This document shows positions 15,979 through 24,512 of a stretch of DNA of 64,000 bases, piece after piece. Source of the stretch: Paenibacillus psychroresistens (GTDB taxonomy: Bacteria > Bacillota > Bacilli > Paenibacillales > NBRC-103111); contig NZ_CP034235.1 of NCBI RefSeq assembly GCF_009728935.1, positions 6,771,501-6,835,500 on the forward strand, written 5' to 3'. Each line of letters begins with the position of its first letter. The first letter of the stretch is position 1. The position numbers were made by a program, and so were the translations under genes. The notes below the pieces were generated by a model. It was not told where the DNA came from. It did no database searches and was given only the letters and a program-made list of their open reading frames with translations.

Positions 15979-17409
15979 ATGATAGAAATTACCCTTAGTA
16001 TAGATGTGGAAGGGAATGTCCCTTATTACGTGCAGTTATATCGCTACTTTCAACAAGAAATCAAAAGCAAGCATATTCCTGCTGGAACTCGCCTGCCCGC
16101 TATTCGTCGCTTATCGGAACATCTGCATATAAGCCGCAATACAGTAGAAGCCGCTTATATGCAATTGATTGCGGAAGGGTATGTCGAGAGTAGACCGCGA
16201 AGTGGGTTGTATGTTGTTGAACTTGAGGAGGAATTCTCCTTAGCGAAAGATAAGGTCAAGCGTTCAAGCATACGAAAAATGGTAACCGAACCCAAAAAAA
16301 CCATTCCTCAAACCACAGAAACTCGCTGCGATTTTAAGAATGGTACGATTGATTTGCGTTATTTCCCACTTACTGTTTGGAACCGACTCAGCTACCAAAC
16401 CATGCAGGATGTGGAACGCTACCACTTATCGTATTATGGAGACCCTCAGGGAGAACTTGGCCTCCGCAACCAATTGGCTAAATATTTGCGACAATCGCGC
16501 GGAGTTCAGTGTTCTGCGGAACAAATTATTGTAGGAGCCGGAAGTCAGCACCTGCTGATGTTATTGTGTCGGCTCTTGGGGTCAGAAGAACAATCGATCG
16601 CTGTCGAAGAGCCTGGCTATAATGGTGCTAAGTCAGTCTTTGCTCAGCTTAACTTTAATATGCTGCCTATCCATCTTGATGAGGATGGAATCAACCTAGA
16701 ATTACTTAAGCAATCCGAAGCAAAGCTCGTATTCGTAACTCCATCACACCAGTTTCCGCTCGGTATGATACTTCCTATTCAAAAACGCTTGAAGCTTCTT
16801 CAATGGGCAATTGAAACGGAAGGATTAATCATAGAAGACGATTATGATAGTGAATTCAGGTATCACGGCCGTCCTATTCCATCACTTCAAGGCTTGGATA
16901 CAAACGGCCGTGTAATCTATTTGGGCACTTTCTCCAAGTCCCTTTTGTCAGCTATTCGAATCAGCTATATGGTACTTCCTGAGCATTTACTGAAAAAATT
17001 CGACCTCATTAAGGCTTCACTTGAACCAACAGCTTCTATTATCCATACCTATACATTGGAGCGTTTTATGTTAGAAGGCTGGTGGGAGAAGCACCTGCGC
17101 AGAATGAAAAAGATATATCAGAAGAAACATGTTTTTCTACTTTCCGTAATCACCAAATATTTAGGAGATAGCGTAAAAGTAATTGGGCAAGACTCTGGGT
17201 TGCATATCGTATTAGAGGTCCTTAATGGATTCTCCGAATCAGAGCTAATAAACAGAGCAGCGAAAAAAGGCGTTAAAATTTATTCCGTTTCTCAATACTC
17301 GATAACACCCAATGAACTATCGGCGCCTCGAATCCTCTTGGGCTTTGGTAAGCTGACTGACAATGAACTCGAGGAAGGCATTAGCTTGCTGCAAGAAGCA
17401 TGGCAATGA
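15979..17409 (+). CDS. MocR/GntR-type regulator with aminotransferase-like domain
   Basis: The 476-residue product joins a GntR winged-helix (about 14-80; GTRLPAIRRLSEHLHISRNT, then VESRPRSGLYVV) to a fold-type I aminotransferase domain (about 115-476). Lys320 in LGTFSKSL is the expected pyridoxal-phosphate lysine; IEDDYDSEFRY and YGDPQGELGLR are typical. MocR proteins are PLP-responsive regulators; PdxR is the best known, but no pdxST lies nearby, so the target is open. It is convergent with the ABC-F gene. An AGGAGG precedes ATG. Confidence 0.9.
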   Translation: MIEITLSIDVEGNVPYYVQLYRYFQQEIKSKHIPAGTRLPAIRRLSEHLHISRNTVEAAYMQLIAEGYVESRPRSGLYVVELEEEFSLAKDKVKRSSIRKMVTEPKKTIPQTTETRCDFKNGTIDLRYFPLTVWNRLSYQTMQDVERYHLSYYGDPQGELGLRNQLAKYLRQSRGVQCSAEQIIVGAGSQHLLMLLCRLLGSEEQSIAVEEPGYNGAKSVFAQLNFNMLPIHLDEDGINLELLKQSEAKLVFVTPSHQFPLGMILPIQKRLKLLQWAIETEGLIIEDDYDSEFRYHGRPIPSLQGLDTNGRVIYLGTFSKSLLSAIRISYMVLPEHLLKKFDLIKASLEPTASIIHTYTLERFMLEGWWEKHLRRMKKIYQKKHVFLLSVITKYLGDSVKVIGQDSGLHIVLEVLNGFSESELINRAAKKGVKIYSVSQYSITPNELSAPRILLGFGKLTDNELEEGISLLQEAWQ

Positions 17410-17438
17410 CAACTCACAATTGACCTTACAAAATAACA

Positions 17439-18917
17439 TTAGAGTTCAATCGTCTTCGTAGCAATATTTTCACAAAATTCACTGTCATGCTCCACAAAAA
17501 TAAGGGTTGGCGAGTATTCCAGCAGCAACTCTTCAATTTGCATGCGAGAAATAATATCAATAAAATTAAGCGGTTCATCCCAAATATGCAAATGAACGTT
17601 CTCACTAAGGCTTTTTGCAATCAGTACTTTCTTCTTTTGCCCTCCGCTATAGGCTGAAATATCCTTTTCAAACTGATCCCTAGAAAAATCAAGCTTTCTT
17701 AGAATAGATTTAAACAGACTTTCATCAATCCCGTTTTCTGCAGCATAGTCCGATAAATTGCCTTGAAGATGGGAGGTGTCCTGTGATACGTAGGATATTT
17801 GCAACTGACTATCTTTCCTGAAGGTGCCTGTATAGCTTATATCCTCTCCACAAATAAGTTTGATGATACTTGATTTACCAGAGCCGTTTTTACCCGATAG
17901 AGAAATTCGCTCACCTTGTTCAATAGTAAAACTTATATCTGCACAAACCATCCTCTCACCGTAAAAAATCGAAATATTATTAAGTTCGGCAAGTTGGTTT
18001 TTATGAAAAGCAAGCTGCGAAATCTCTAAGCTGTCCGAGTTTTCGATATTTTTAAGGAGTTTAGACTTTTCATTAATTGCAGATTGCTGTCTTTGCTCAA
18101 TGGATTTAGAGCGCTTCATCATTTTAGCAGCCTTGTGGCCAATATAGCCTTTATCCACCTTAGAACCGGAATTTCTGGTTCCGTTTTTTGTTTTTTCCAC
18201 TTCGTGTGACCAATTGCCCGTCCGTTTAGCAGAATCCGATAAGCGTTTAATGTCTTTTCTAAGTTTTTCGTTCTCTGCAAGCTCAAAGTTATCTTGTCTC
18301 GCTTTATTTTCCCACCAGCTTGAGAAATTACCTTTTTGAATTTCTATATTAGTCTTATTGATTGAAAGGATATGGTCTACACAGTTATCAAGAAACGCTC
18401 TGTCGTGAGATACCAGAATAAACCCACTTTTGGTTTTGAGATAATCACTGACAAGTTTTCTGCCATTCCTATCGAGATGATTGGTTGGTTCATCAATTAG
18501 CAGGAAGCTATTTTCCTTAAGAAATAATGTAGCCAGCAATATTTTCGTTTGCTCTCCGTTGGACAAGGAATCAAAGGGCCGATATAAAACATCCTCAGAA
18601 ACCTTTAGCAATGAAAGCTCACGCATTAATTCCCAGTGAATATAGTCCGGAAAACTGTCGCTGATTACATCAAGCGTATTATTTTTCTTGTTTTCGACAT
18701 GGAAGGGGAAATATTCAAAGCTGACATTAGCCGAAATATTTCCGCTGTATTCATATTTACCAAGCAACAAGTTGAGAAATGTTGTCTTACCTCTACCGTT
18801 TCTTCCCGAGAATCCTAATTTCCAATCCGTATCTATTTGAAAGCTTGCGTTTTCGAATATGTTATCGTAACTGCCTTCGTAGGCAAAAGTCAGGTTTGTA
18901 ACATTTATTAATGACAT
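17439..18917 (-). CDS. ABC-F ribosomal protection-type ATPase, Lsa-like
   Basis: The 492-residue product has two ABC cassettes and no membrane segments: Walker A GRNGRGKTT (38-46) and GKNGSGKSS, signatures LSNGEQ and YSGGQ, and Walker B LLIDEPTNH. The second Walker B region is IWDEPLN. The ABC-F interdomain linker GNWSHEVEKTKNG and the segment GHKAAKMMKRSK match the Lsa group of ribosome-protection proteins that dislodge lincosamides, pleuromutilins and streptogramin A. Assigning that resistance spectrum is inference. GGAGG lies eight bases before ATG. The gene has a leader ORF and a terminator hairpin upstream (18935-18977), suggesting drug-inducible attenuation. Confidence 0.85.
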   Translation of the reverse strand: MSLINVTNLTFAYEGSYDNIFENASFQIDTDWKLGFSGRNGRGKTTFLNLLLGKYEYSGNISANVSFEYFPFHVENKKNNTLDVISDSFPDYIHWELMRELSLLKVSEDVLYRPFDSLSNGEQTKILLATLFLKENSFLLIDEPTNHLDRNGRKLVSDYLKTKSGFILVSHDRAFLDNCVDHILSINKTNIEIQKGNFSSWWENKARQDNFELAENEKLRKDIKRLSDSAKRTGNWSHEVEKTKNGTRNSGSKVDKGYIGHKAAKMMKRSKSIEQRQQSAINEKSKLLKNIENSDSLEISQLAFHKNQLAELNNISIFYGERMVCADISFTIEQGERISLSGKNGSGKSSIIKLICGEDISYTGTFRKDSQLQISYVSQDTSHLQGNLSDYAAENGIDESLFKSILRKLDFSRDQFEKDISAYSGGQKKKVLIAKSLSENVHLHIWDEPLNFIDIISRMQIEELLLEYSPTLIFVEHDSEFCENIATKTIEL

Positions 18918-18921
18918 GATA

Positions 18922-19062
18922 TTATCCTCCTGTATGAAAAAATATAAAAGCTACAAGAAAGTTACTTTCTTGTAGCTCAAATAAATACAGAAAATCCACC
19001 CCGCTATGGAGTAAGATTTGGATATATTGATTGAGTGAAAAGAATGAGTAACTTTCTTGCAT
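18922..19062 (-). CDS. Putative 46-residue leader ORF of the ABC-F gene
   Basis: In-frame minus-strand ORF from ATG at 19062 to TAA at 18924, ending inside the SD of the ABC-F gene. The product starts MQESYSFFSLNQYIQILLHS and runs through the terminator hairpin. I see no SD before the ATG, so translation is uncertain. The bases GCAAGAAAGTTACT at its start can pair with the terminator right arm, which suggests an attenuation function. Confidence 0.4.
   Translation of the reverse strand: MQESYSFFSLNQYIQILLHSGVDFLYLFELQESNFLVAFIFFHTGG
18935..18977 (-). terminator. Terminator/attenuator in the ABC-F leader
   Basis: AGCTACAAGAAAG (18949-18961) pairs perfectly with CTTTCTTGTAGCT (18965-18977). 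On the minus strand it is followed by TTTATATTTTTT. It lies between the upstream leader and the ABC-F start. An alternative pairing with 19047-19060 would disrupt it. Confidence 0.8.
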
Positions 19063-19213
19063 ATAAAGAATAAAACACACGAAAAAAATATCGCCTTAAA
19101 TTGTTTTATTATTTTATAAAATCAGCAAGAAAAATCACATTATCCTCTTCAACTCCAATCAAATTATTAAAAGCATCTTATCATACCTATTTTATAATTT
19201 CAACAAAGTTTGA

Positions 19214-19242
19214 TTGCCACTTTTTATACTTCATTGTATATT
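19214..19242 (+). promoter_or_regulatory. Promoter of the flavin reductase gene
   Basis: TTGCCA (19214-19219), 17 bases, TATATT (19237-19242), 38 bases before ATG 19280. The rest of 19063-19213 is A/T-rich and shows no further clear feature. Confidence 0.55.
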
Positions 19243-19279
19243 ATGTTAAGTAACTAATATATTAAGGAGTGAAGCTCTG

Positions 19280-19813
19280 ATGAAAATAACCCTAGTAGCC
19301 GGAAGCAATCGTAAACATGCTACGAGCACAAAACTATCCCGTTATATCGAACAACAACTTGTCTCAAATGGACATGAAGTTGCCTTCTTCGATTTGTATG
19401 AAAAACCAATTCCTTTCTATAGTCCGGACACTAGCTTAAATACAGATTTACATTTAATTGAACTGAAAGCTATTATGCTGCAATCGCATGCGATCATTCT
19501 CAGTACCCCAGACTATCATGGCTCGATTTCTGGAGTGCTTAAAAATGCTTTAGATCATTTGGGCTTTGCCCATTTTGACTCCAAAGTGGTGTTATCTGTT
19601 AGCTCGGCAGGTGGACTTGTCGGCATGAGCTCGCTCACACAGCTGCAAACCATAATCCGCAATGTACATGGCATCAATTGCCCCGAATGGATTTCAATCG
19701 GTTCCGGCCAGCACGGCTTTACAGAAGATGGTGCGCCTGAGCAGTTAAAGGTTAAAGAACGTGTGCATACAACACTGCAATATTTTCTCAGGATGGCAGC
19801 GAAATTAGCATAG
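19280..19813 (+). CDS. NAD(P)H-dependent FMN reductase family flavoprotein
   Basis: The 177-residue product has the flavodoxin-like fold of FMN reductases: GSNRKHATSTKLSRYI near the N-terminus, the STPDYHGSISGVLKNALDH motif and VLSVSSAGG. It should reduce FMN, quinones or azo compounds with NAD(P)H in the cytoplasm. Related ArsH, ChrR and azoreductase proteins have overlapping ranges, so the substrate is open. AAGGAG stands before ATG. It converges on the LtrA gene with a two-base gap. Confidence 0.87.
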   Translation: MKITLVAGSNRKHATSTKLSRYIEQQLVSNGHEVAFFDLYEKPIPFYSPDTSLNTDLHLIELKAIMLQSHAIILSTPDYHGSISGVLKNALDHLGFAHFDSKVVLSVSSAGGLVGMSSLTQLQTIIRNVHGINCPEWISIGSGQHGFTEDGAPEQLKVKERVHTTLQYFLRMAAKLA

Positions 19814-19815
19814 TC

Positions 19816-20928
19816 CTATGAGTTATTAAGCTTGCGGAAACGCAAACGAGAATAAACGGTATAACCAACAATTAGCACGACTGTGCCTGACAGAACGCTT
19901 ATTACATTAGGTAGAATTAATAGGCATGAGGAAACTATTAATACACTTGCTATATAGAAAAACAACCATTTCTTTTTCGGGTTAAGCCCACCTTTACTAT
20001 GGACATTAAATATAAAACCAGTAGCAACCAAATAGAGAACAACACCTGCCATCGCAAACTCTGCATATTGTCGAAGCTCCAGCTCGTGATTAATCCCATA
20101 ACGGATAACATTAGCCAATATTCCAAGAGACATATAAACAAATAGATGACCATAAATAATCGCGTGCCCAGGTCCATTGCAATTTTCTCCTACTGTCTCC
20201 TCCGAAGACTCGAAATAATGCCACCAAATTGAAACCGCAAGGATAAAGCCAAGTAATCCTGCGACGACAACTTCTGTTGTAATAGGAACTTCGCGAACCG
20301 TAGTCACAATATTCAGAATACATTCCCCTAATAGAATAATCGTAATCAGTCCAAATCGTTCTAGTAAATGATGATTCTGTACGGGATGTTTTTTTAGAAT
20401 CCGCCTTCCTAATAAAGGGAGTAAAATATCAATTAAAATACCCAAATATAAGACAATAAATTTCCAATCGCCTGGAAAGAAGACCGAGCTAAAGCTGATT
20501 AACGCTCCGATAAAAAAACCTTTTGCTAGATAGCTTGATATGGCAGATGAATGGTGCCGCTTTAACCAAACCCGTCCATACATATAAACCGTAGTCAATC
20601 TTATGCCAACATAGCCAATCAAAAAAGGTAAATAATTCGCATTAAAATTGGTGCTAATGCTAGCTGACATGAGAATAACGAACAGCATCTGCACAATATA
20701 CACTAACCGCTGATGGGTATTATCTTCACCATACCGATTAACATATACAGTGAACCCCGTCCAAGCCCACCATAAAGGGAAAAAGATTAAGGGATATTTA
20801 ATAATCTCATCCCAAGAAACGTGACCTTCGTGTGAATGCCCCAGCACATGAATTGTAATCGAGACCGCTACCACATAGATCAAATCATAGAATAATTCCA
20901 ACCATGTAACCTTCTTATGATTGCTCAA
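19816..20928 (-). CDS. Low temperature requirement A (LtrA) family membrane protein
   Basis: The 370-residue product has about ten hydrophobic segments and starts SNHKKVTWLELFYDLIYVVAVS, typical of the LtrA family. HSHEGHVSW and the FGLITIILLGECILNI segment are also family-like. LtrA was named for a Listeria cold-growth phenotype; its biochemical role is unknown. TTG at 20928 is the probable start because AAGGAG lies eight bases upstream; the TTG at 20946 is upstream of that SD. Confidence 0.85.
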   Translation of the reverse strand: MSNHKKVTWLELFYDLIYVVAVSITIHVLGHSHEGHVSWDEIIKYPLIFFPLWWAWTGFTVYVNRYGEDNTHQRLVYIVQMLFVILMSASISTNFNANYLPFLIGYVGIRLTTVYMYGRVWLKRHHSSAISSYLAKGFFIGALISFSSVFFPGDWKFIVLYLGILIDILLPLLGRRILKKHPVQNHHLLERFGLITIILLGECILNIVTTVREVPITTEVVVAGLLGFILAVSIWWHYFESSEETVGENCNGPGHAIIYGHLFVYMSLGILANVIRYGINHELELRQYAEFAMAGVVLYLVATGFIFNVHSKGGLNPKKKWLFFYIASVLIVSSCLLILPNVISVLSGTVVLIVGYTVYSRLRFRKLNNS

Positions 20929-21080
20929 GCTTGATTCTCCTTCCAAATCCTCGTATACGTTTATAGTCTCTATAATAACAAAAAACCTTCTATGAGATCA
21001 TCCTTTTTAACCATGTAAATTTGGAAACATTTTCAATTTTTAAGCGTCTAATGATTATATTTAGAAATGGGGGCAATAAG

Positions 21081-21191
21081 ATGTCAAAAAATCCAAAACA
21101 AATTGTGCTTGCTGTTATTACTGTTCTTATAGTGATTATCTTTAGTACCCTATGGATTATCCATGCATTTATTCCTCCTGCAGTAGAGTAG
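21081..21191 (+). CDS. 36-residue single-pass membrane peptide
   Basis: ORF from ATG 21081 to TAG 21191. The product has one hydrophobic stretch (IVLAVITVLIVIIFSTLWII) with a basic N-terminus (SKNPKQ), as in many small membrane proteins. A GGGGG about six bases before the ATG can act as SD. No function is claimed. It is in the 20929-21254 gap; nothing else is seen there. Confidence 0.5.
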   Translation: MSKNPKQIVLAVITVLIVIIFSTLWIIHAFIPPAVE

Positions 21192-21254
21192 CTTTGCAGA
21201 AGTATCCTGGGATGGGTATAATTAAGGTGTTTGATAACCTTAAGGAGGTCTAAT

Positions 21255-21722
21255 ATGAGTGAATCCTTCAAAAACCTTAAGCGGGTTCCCCACGTCTTGC
21301 TGCAAACACGGCTAGAAAAAATTAAAGATTTGCTGCAAACGGATCTAGAAGCATACGAAATTCATAAAGATACGCTTAACGGCGAGCATTACCTGCTGTT
21401 TTATTATGAGCATTTGCTTATTGCCGATAACAATCATAAGGAAACCTACTACCATCTGATGCCCTTGGAAACAGATGATGTGTTAGCTCTTGTTCTAGGT
21501 GAGCAGCTATTCACCTATCCAGAACATTGGACGCAGCCTTATCTGCGCAACAGCTCTGATAATGACAGTTATGTATGGTTCGACCCTGCCCACCAAACGG
21601 TTTTCGACGAGCATGCTGAAATTGGTGAAAAGCTCAAACAAAAGCTGCTGGAATTCAAACAAAAAGGCAGCATTGATGAAGAAACCATTAAGCAATTGTT
21701 TAATGATTTAGATAAGCTTTAA
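21255..21722 (+). CDS. Conserved hypothetical protein
   Basis: The 155-residue product is acidic and soluble: SESFKNLKRVPHVLLQTRLEK, then HYLLFYYEHLLIADNN, YYHLMPLETDDVLALV and TYPEHWTQPYLRNS. I do not recognise a family. AAGGAGG lies six bases before ATG 21255, so this start is preferred over an upstream TTG. A terminator follows at 21730, and the neighbouring genes are unrelated. Confidence 0.7.
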   Translation: MSESFKNLKRVPHVLLQTRLEKIKDLLQTDLEAYEIHKDTLNGEHYLLFYYEHLLIADNNHKETYYHLMPLETDDVLALVLGEQLFTYPEHWTQPYLRNSSDNDSYVWFDPAHQTVFDEHAEIGEKLKQKLLEFKQKGSIDEETIKQLFNDLDKL

Positions 21723-21729
21723 CAATATA

Positions 21730-21766
21730 AAAGGGAACATAGCGATTAAGCTGTGTTCCCTTTTTA
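21730..21766 (+). terminator. Terminator after the 21255 gene, possibly also for the VOC gene
   Basis: AAAGGGAACATAGC (21730-21743) pairs with GCTGTGTTCCCTTT (from 21750), one mismatch; five T follow on the plus strand and the A-rich flank gives T on the minus strand too. Confidence 0.75.
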
Positions 21767-21771
21767 CTATT

Positions 21772-22155
21772 CTAAAGAGTTTTATAGAGTTCGATCAAAT
21801 TACCGTCTGGATCACGAAAATGGGCAACTCGCGCATTCCATGCAGCCTTATCCTGCGGCTCGGTAATGAATACGACACCTTTATCCAACAATTCTGCATA
21901 AGTCGCATCTACATCATCTACCTTGAAATTCAACAGGAATTTGGAGGGAGCGCCTGGTACACACTCATTCGTTTCACCAATAGCTTCGTTCATCGCCTTC
22001 ATTGAGAGCAATTCAATTTTCGTTTCTCCATTATCGAATAACGCATACTCCATACTTTCTTCATACCAAAGCACAGGCAAGGCTAGAACATCTCGATAGA
22101 ATGCCGTACTTTTCTTAAAATCTTCGGTTAATAATCTAATTTGCAATAACTTCAA
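21772..22155 (-). CDS. VOC/glyoxalase superfamily protein
   Basis: The 127-residue product has two beta-alpha-beta-beta-beta units: KLLQIRLLTEDFKKSTAFYRDVL, then KFLLNFKVDDVDATYAELLD and HFRDPDGNLIELYKTL. The family includes glyoxalase I, bleomycin resistance proteins and dioxygenases. Metal ligands are not complete enough to name an enzyme. The TTG at 22155 is favoured because AAGGAGG lies nine bases upstream; an upstream ATG at 22185 would place the SD inside the coding region. Confidence 0.8.
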   Translation of the reverse strand: MKLLQIRLLTEDFKKSTAFYRDVLALPVLWYEESMEYALFDNGETKIELLSMKAMNEAIGETNECVPGAPSKFLLNFKVDDVDATYAELLDKGVVFITEPQDKAAWNARVAHFRDPDGNLIELYKTL

Positions 22156-22292
22156 ATAAAACGCCTCCTTGATACAATGGTTCATATCCTCATTATACCG
22201 TAGAATACTGACAGAATCAGTCAGTCAAGTTGGCTCCAAACATTGCGGATTGTCATTCCGTTTACCATCTTTCTTCATACTCATTTGATTAA

Positions 22293-23258
22293 CTACAAGC
22301 CCCTATAATGCTCTAAAAGTCCTGAAGAAATCTCGATCAGTTTATCTTTAAGCTCAGTCGGTTCAATTACTGCAATCGCTCTCCCATAAACAAGTAGAAA
22401 ATGAGGTACATACCCTAGAAGCACTTGTTTTTCTACTTGAAAATAAGCATCTTCATGGGTTCGTTCGACTAAAGCATGTCCGAACAGCCAATGCTCGCAA
22501 AGATCGTTAAGTGCCTCAGGCCTGCCTTTTATATGAATTGTAACGAGGTCTTCAGCATTTTGCTCACTAGGCAGCAGATCCTTAAGCAGAAAAATGCGCG
22601 CTGAAAAAGCCTCCGGTCGTAGGAAAACAGCATTCGTTCGTTCGAGCGCCAGAATTCGATCCACTCGAAAGCTCCGTATTTCACTTCGCAAATGACAGTA
22701 ACCCACGATATACCATTTGCCCTTCCAATTTACCAAACCATAAGGATCGATCAAACGCGATTGGGAAGTTAACTCTTTGCCACTATGATATTCCATGTTC
22801 AGCGTAAGCCCATCTGCAACAGCAATCTCTAATTCCTGAAGAATCGACTGCATACCTGGATTAACCCGCGGTTGAATGACTTCAAAACCAACACTATGAC
22901 GATTGATCTCTTTCAACTGAGCTTCATTCGTATAAGTTTTCAGCTTATTGATCGCTCGGCGCAGCCCATCACCATAAGGATACCCGGCCTCTTGCGCAAA
23001 AATAGCTGCTTGAACAAGCGCTTTTTGTTCTTCTAGATCAAAAAAAAGTGGAGCCTCCCGAAAGCTTTGCAGCAAGCTATAGCCGCCATTATGCCCAGAA
23101 TCAGCAACAATGGGCACTCCGCTTGCACATAAAGCATCTATATAGCGGTAGACCGTACGAATGTTCATTTCTAATGATTCTGCAAGCTGTTTCGCTGTCA
23201 ATCGTTTCCCAGCCTTCAACTGCCAGAGAATGGAAAGCATATTGTCTGCTTTAGACAT
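22293..23258 (-). CDS. YafY-type HTH-WYL transcriptional regulator
   Basis: The 321-residue product has an N-terminal HTH (ADNMLSILWQLKAGKRLTAKQ, then NIRTVYRYIDALCASGVPIV) and a WYL-type domain in the middle (WYIVGYCHLR, SFRVDRI). A WCX-like end follows. WYL domains bind nucleic-acid-related or other ligands; the ligand here is unknown. It is divergent from the aldo/keto reductase at 23418, with a palindrome TTACCTTAAGGTAA between them, so it probably controls both. An SD GGAAGGG precedes ATG. Confidence 0.87.
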   Translation of the reverse strand: MSKADNMLSILWQLKAGKRLTAKQLAESLEMNIRTVYRYIDALCASGVPIVADSGHNGGYSLLQSFREAPLFFDLEEQKALVQAAIFAQEAGYPYGDGLRRAINKLKTYTNEAQLKEINRHSVGFEVIQPRVNPGMQSILQELEIAVADGLTLNMEYHSGKELTSQSRLIDPYGLVNWKGKWYIVGYCHLRSEIRSFRVDRILALERTNAVFLRPEAFSARIFLLKDLLPSEQNAEDLVTIHIKGRPEALNDLCEHWLFGHALVERTHEDAYFQVEKQVLLGYVPHFLLVYGRAIAVIEPTELKDKLIEISSGLLEHYRGL

Positions 23259-23315
23259 ATTAGGGAATTCCCTTCCGTAGGTTTGGGATTTACAGATTTA
23301 TTTTAACATGTTCCA

Positions 23316-23329
23316 TTACCTTAAGGTAA
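23316..23329. promoter_or_regulatory. Perfect 14-bp palindrome between the WYL regulator and the reductase
   Basis: TTACCTTAAGGTAA at 23316-23329. It overlaps a minus-strand TTACCT (-35-like) of the regulator promoter, with TTAAAA 17 bases further. A likely operator. Confidence 0.55.
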
Positions 23330-23352
23330 CTAACTGAAAAAGATTTCAGTCC

Positions 23353-23381
23353 TTACTAAATTAAAAAACAATGTCTATAAT
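23353..23381 (+). promoter_or_regulatory. Promoter of the second aldo/keto reductase
   Basis: TTACTA (23353-23358), 17 bases, TATAAT (23376-23381), 36 bases before ATG; the -35 is a weak match. Confidence 0.5.
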
Positions 23382-23417
23382 GAAGAGAGCACGCCAAATA
23401 AAGGAGCGATTACTTTT

Positions 23418-24365
23418 ATGAAATACCGCAAATTAGGAAAAAATGGTCCGGAGATATCGGTTATTGGTTTTGGTTCATGGGCAATTGGTGGAGGATGGGC
23501 GAGCGGCTGGGGCGATCAGGATGATCAAGTCTCCAATGACAGCGTGCGTGCAGCTCTCGATGCAGGCGTTACTTTCTATGATACCGCAGCTGTTTATGGG
23601 CTTGGCCATTCAGAGGTAGTCATGGGTCAGGCGTTAAAAGCAGATCGCCATAAAGTCGTACTAGCAACTAAATGCGGACTTATCTGGGATGAGCAGGGTA
23701 AAGTTTCTAAAAACGGCACTTTTGATTCTGTCATTCGTGAAGCAGAAGCTTCCTTGCGTCGTTTGGGTACGGATTATATCGACCTTTACCAAATGCATTG
23801 GCCGGACATAGATCAGCATGCAGCTGCAGAAGAAACCATGCGTGCCATGGATAAGCTTGTACAAGACGGTAAAATTCGTTATGTAGGAGTAAGTAATTAT
23901 AATGTAGCTCAATTGGAAGAATCACTTACCGTGCGGCATGTCGATGCTTTGCAGCCACCTTACTCCATCCTCAGACCAGCGGCCGAGAAAGAGTTATTGC
24001 CATTTTGCTTGGAAAAAGGCATTGGAGTTGTCGGTTACAGCTCGCTAACCTCTGGTTTACTTTCAGGCAACTATACCTACGATACGAAATTTGATCCATC
24101 CGATTGGCGCTCTCGTAATAAAGCACATACAGGGGAAGGCTTAATTAAGAATGTTGATCTTGCAGAGAGATTGAAAGTAATTGCTTCTCGTCTTGAGATT
24201 ACTTTACCTCAGCTCGCAGTCGCTTATACGTTGGCTCATCCAGCTCTAACAAGTGCAATTGTTGGAGTCCGTAAGCCTAGTCACATCCTAAGTGTACTGC
24301 CAGCAGTGGATGTTACGCTGGATGAAGCAACCTTAGCCGAAATTCGTGATATTGCCTTGTCGTAA
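23418..24365 (+). CDS. Aldo/keto reductase
   Basis: The 315-residue product has the full catalytic tetrad: Asp and Tyr in FYDTAAVYGLGHSE, Lys in VLATKCG, and His in YQMHWPD. HPALTSAIVGVRKPSHI forms the NADPH end. It resembles the YhdN/IolS-type aldo/keto reductases; the substrate is unknown. It is divergent from the WYL regulator. This is the second regulator/reductase cassette in the window, unlike the TetR one at 14129 in sequence detail. An AAGGAG lies before ATG. Confidence 0.9.
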   Translation: MKYRKLGKNGPEISVIGFGSWAIGGGWASGWGDQDDQVSNDSVRAALDAGVTFYDTAAVYGLGHSEVVMGQALKADRHKVVLATKCGLIWDEQGKVSKNGTFDSVIREAEASLRRLGTDYIDLYQMHWPDIDQHAAAEETMRAMDKLVQDGKIRYVGVSNYNVAQLEESLTVRHVDALQPPYSILRPAAEKELLPFCLEKGIGVVGYSSLTSGLLSGNYTYDTKFDPSDWRSRNKAHTGEGLIKNVDLAERLKVIASRLEITLPQLAVAYTLAHPALTSAIVGVRKPSHILSVLPAVDVTLDEATLAEIRDIALS

Positions 24366-24414
24366 TTTGTTAACTAATTGGACCAATAAATGATTGTATG
24401 ATTCAAATAAATGA

Positions 24415-24488
24415 TTGACTTGATCATTTTTCGATGGGATAATTAAAGGGTAAGCTTATTAGACTTCTAATAGGCTTAACCTTTTTTT
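24415..24488 (+). promoter_or_regulatory. Promoter followed at once by a terminator-like hairpin, before the PfkB gene
   Basis: TTGACT (24415-24420), 17 bases, GATAAT (24438-24443). TAAGCTTATTAGA (24451-24463) pairs with TCTAATAGGCTTA (24466-24478), then ACC and seven T (24482-24488). The hairpin starts at the expected transcription start, so it can be the terminator of the reductase gene, an attenuator, or a 5' stem. Confidence 0.55.
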
Positions 24489-24512
24489 GCGATACGGAGG
24501 CATACGATAACT

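Noticed and set aside
20990..21271. Minus-strand ORF of 93 codons
   Set aside because: It lacks an SD and overlaps the small membrane peptide and the start region of the 21255 gene; composition is not gene-like.
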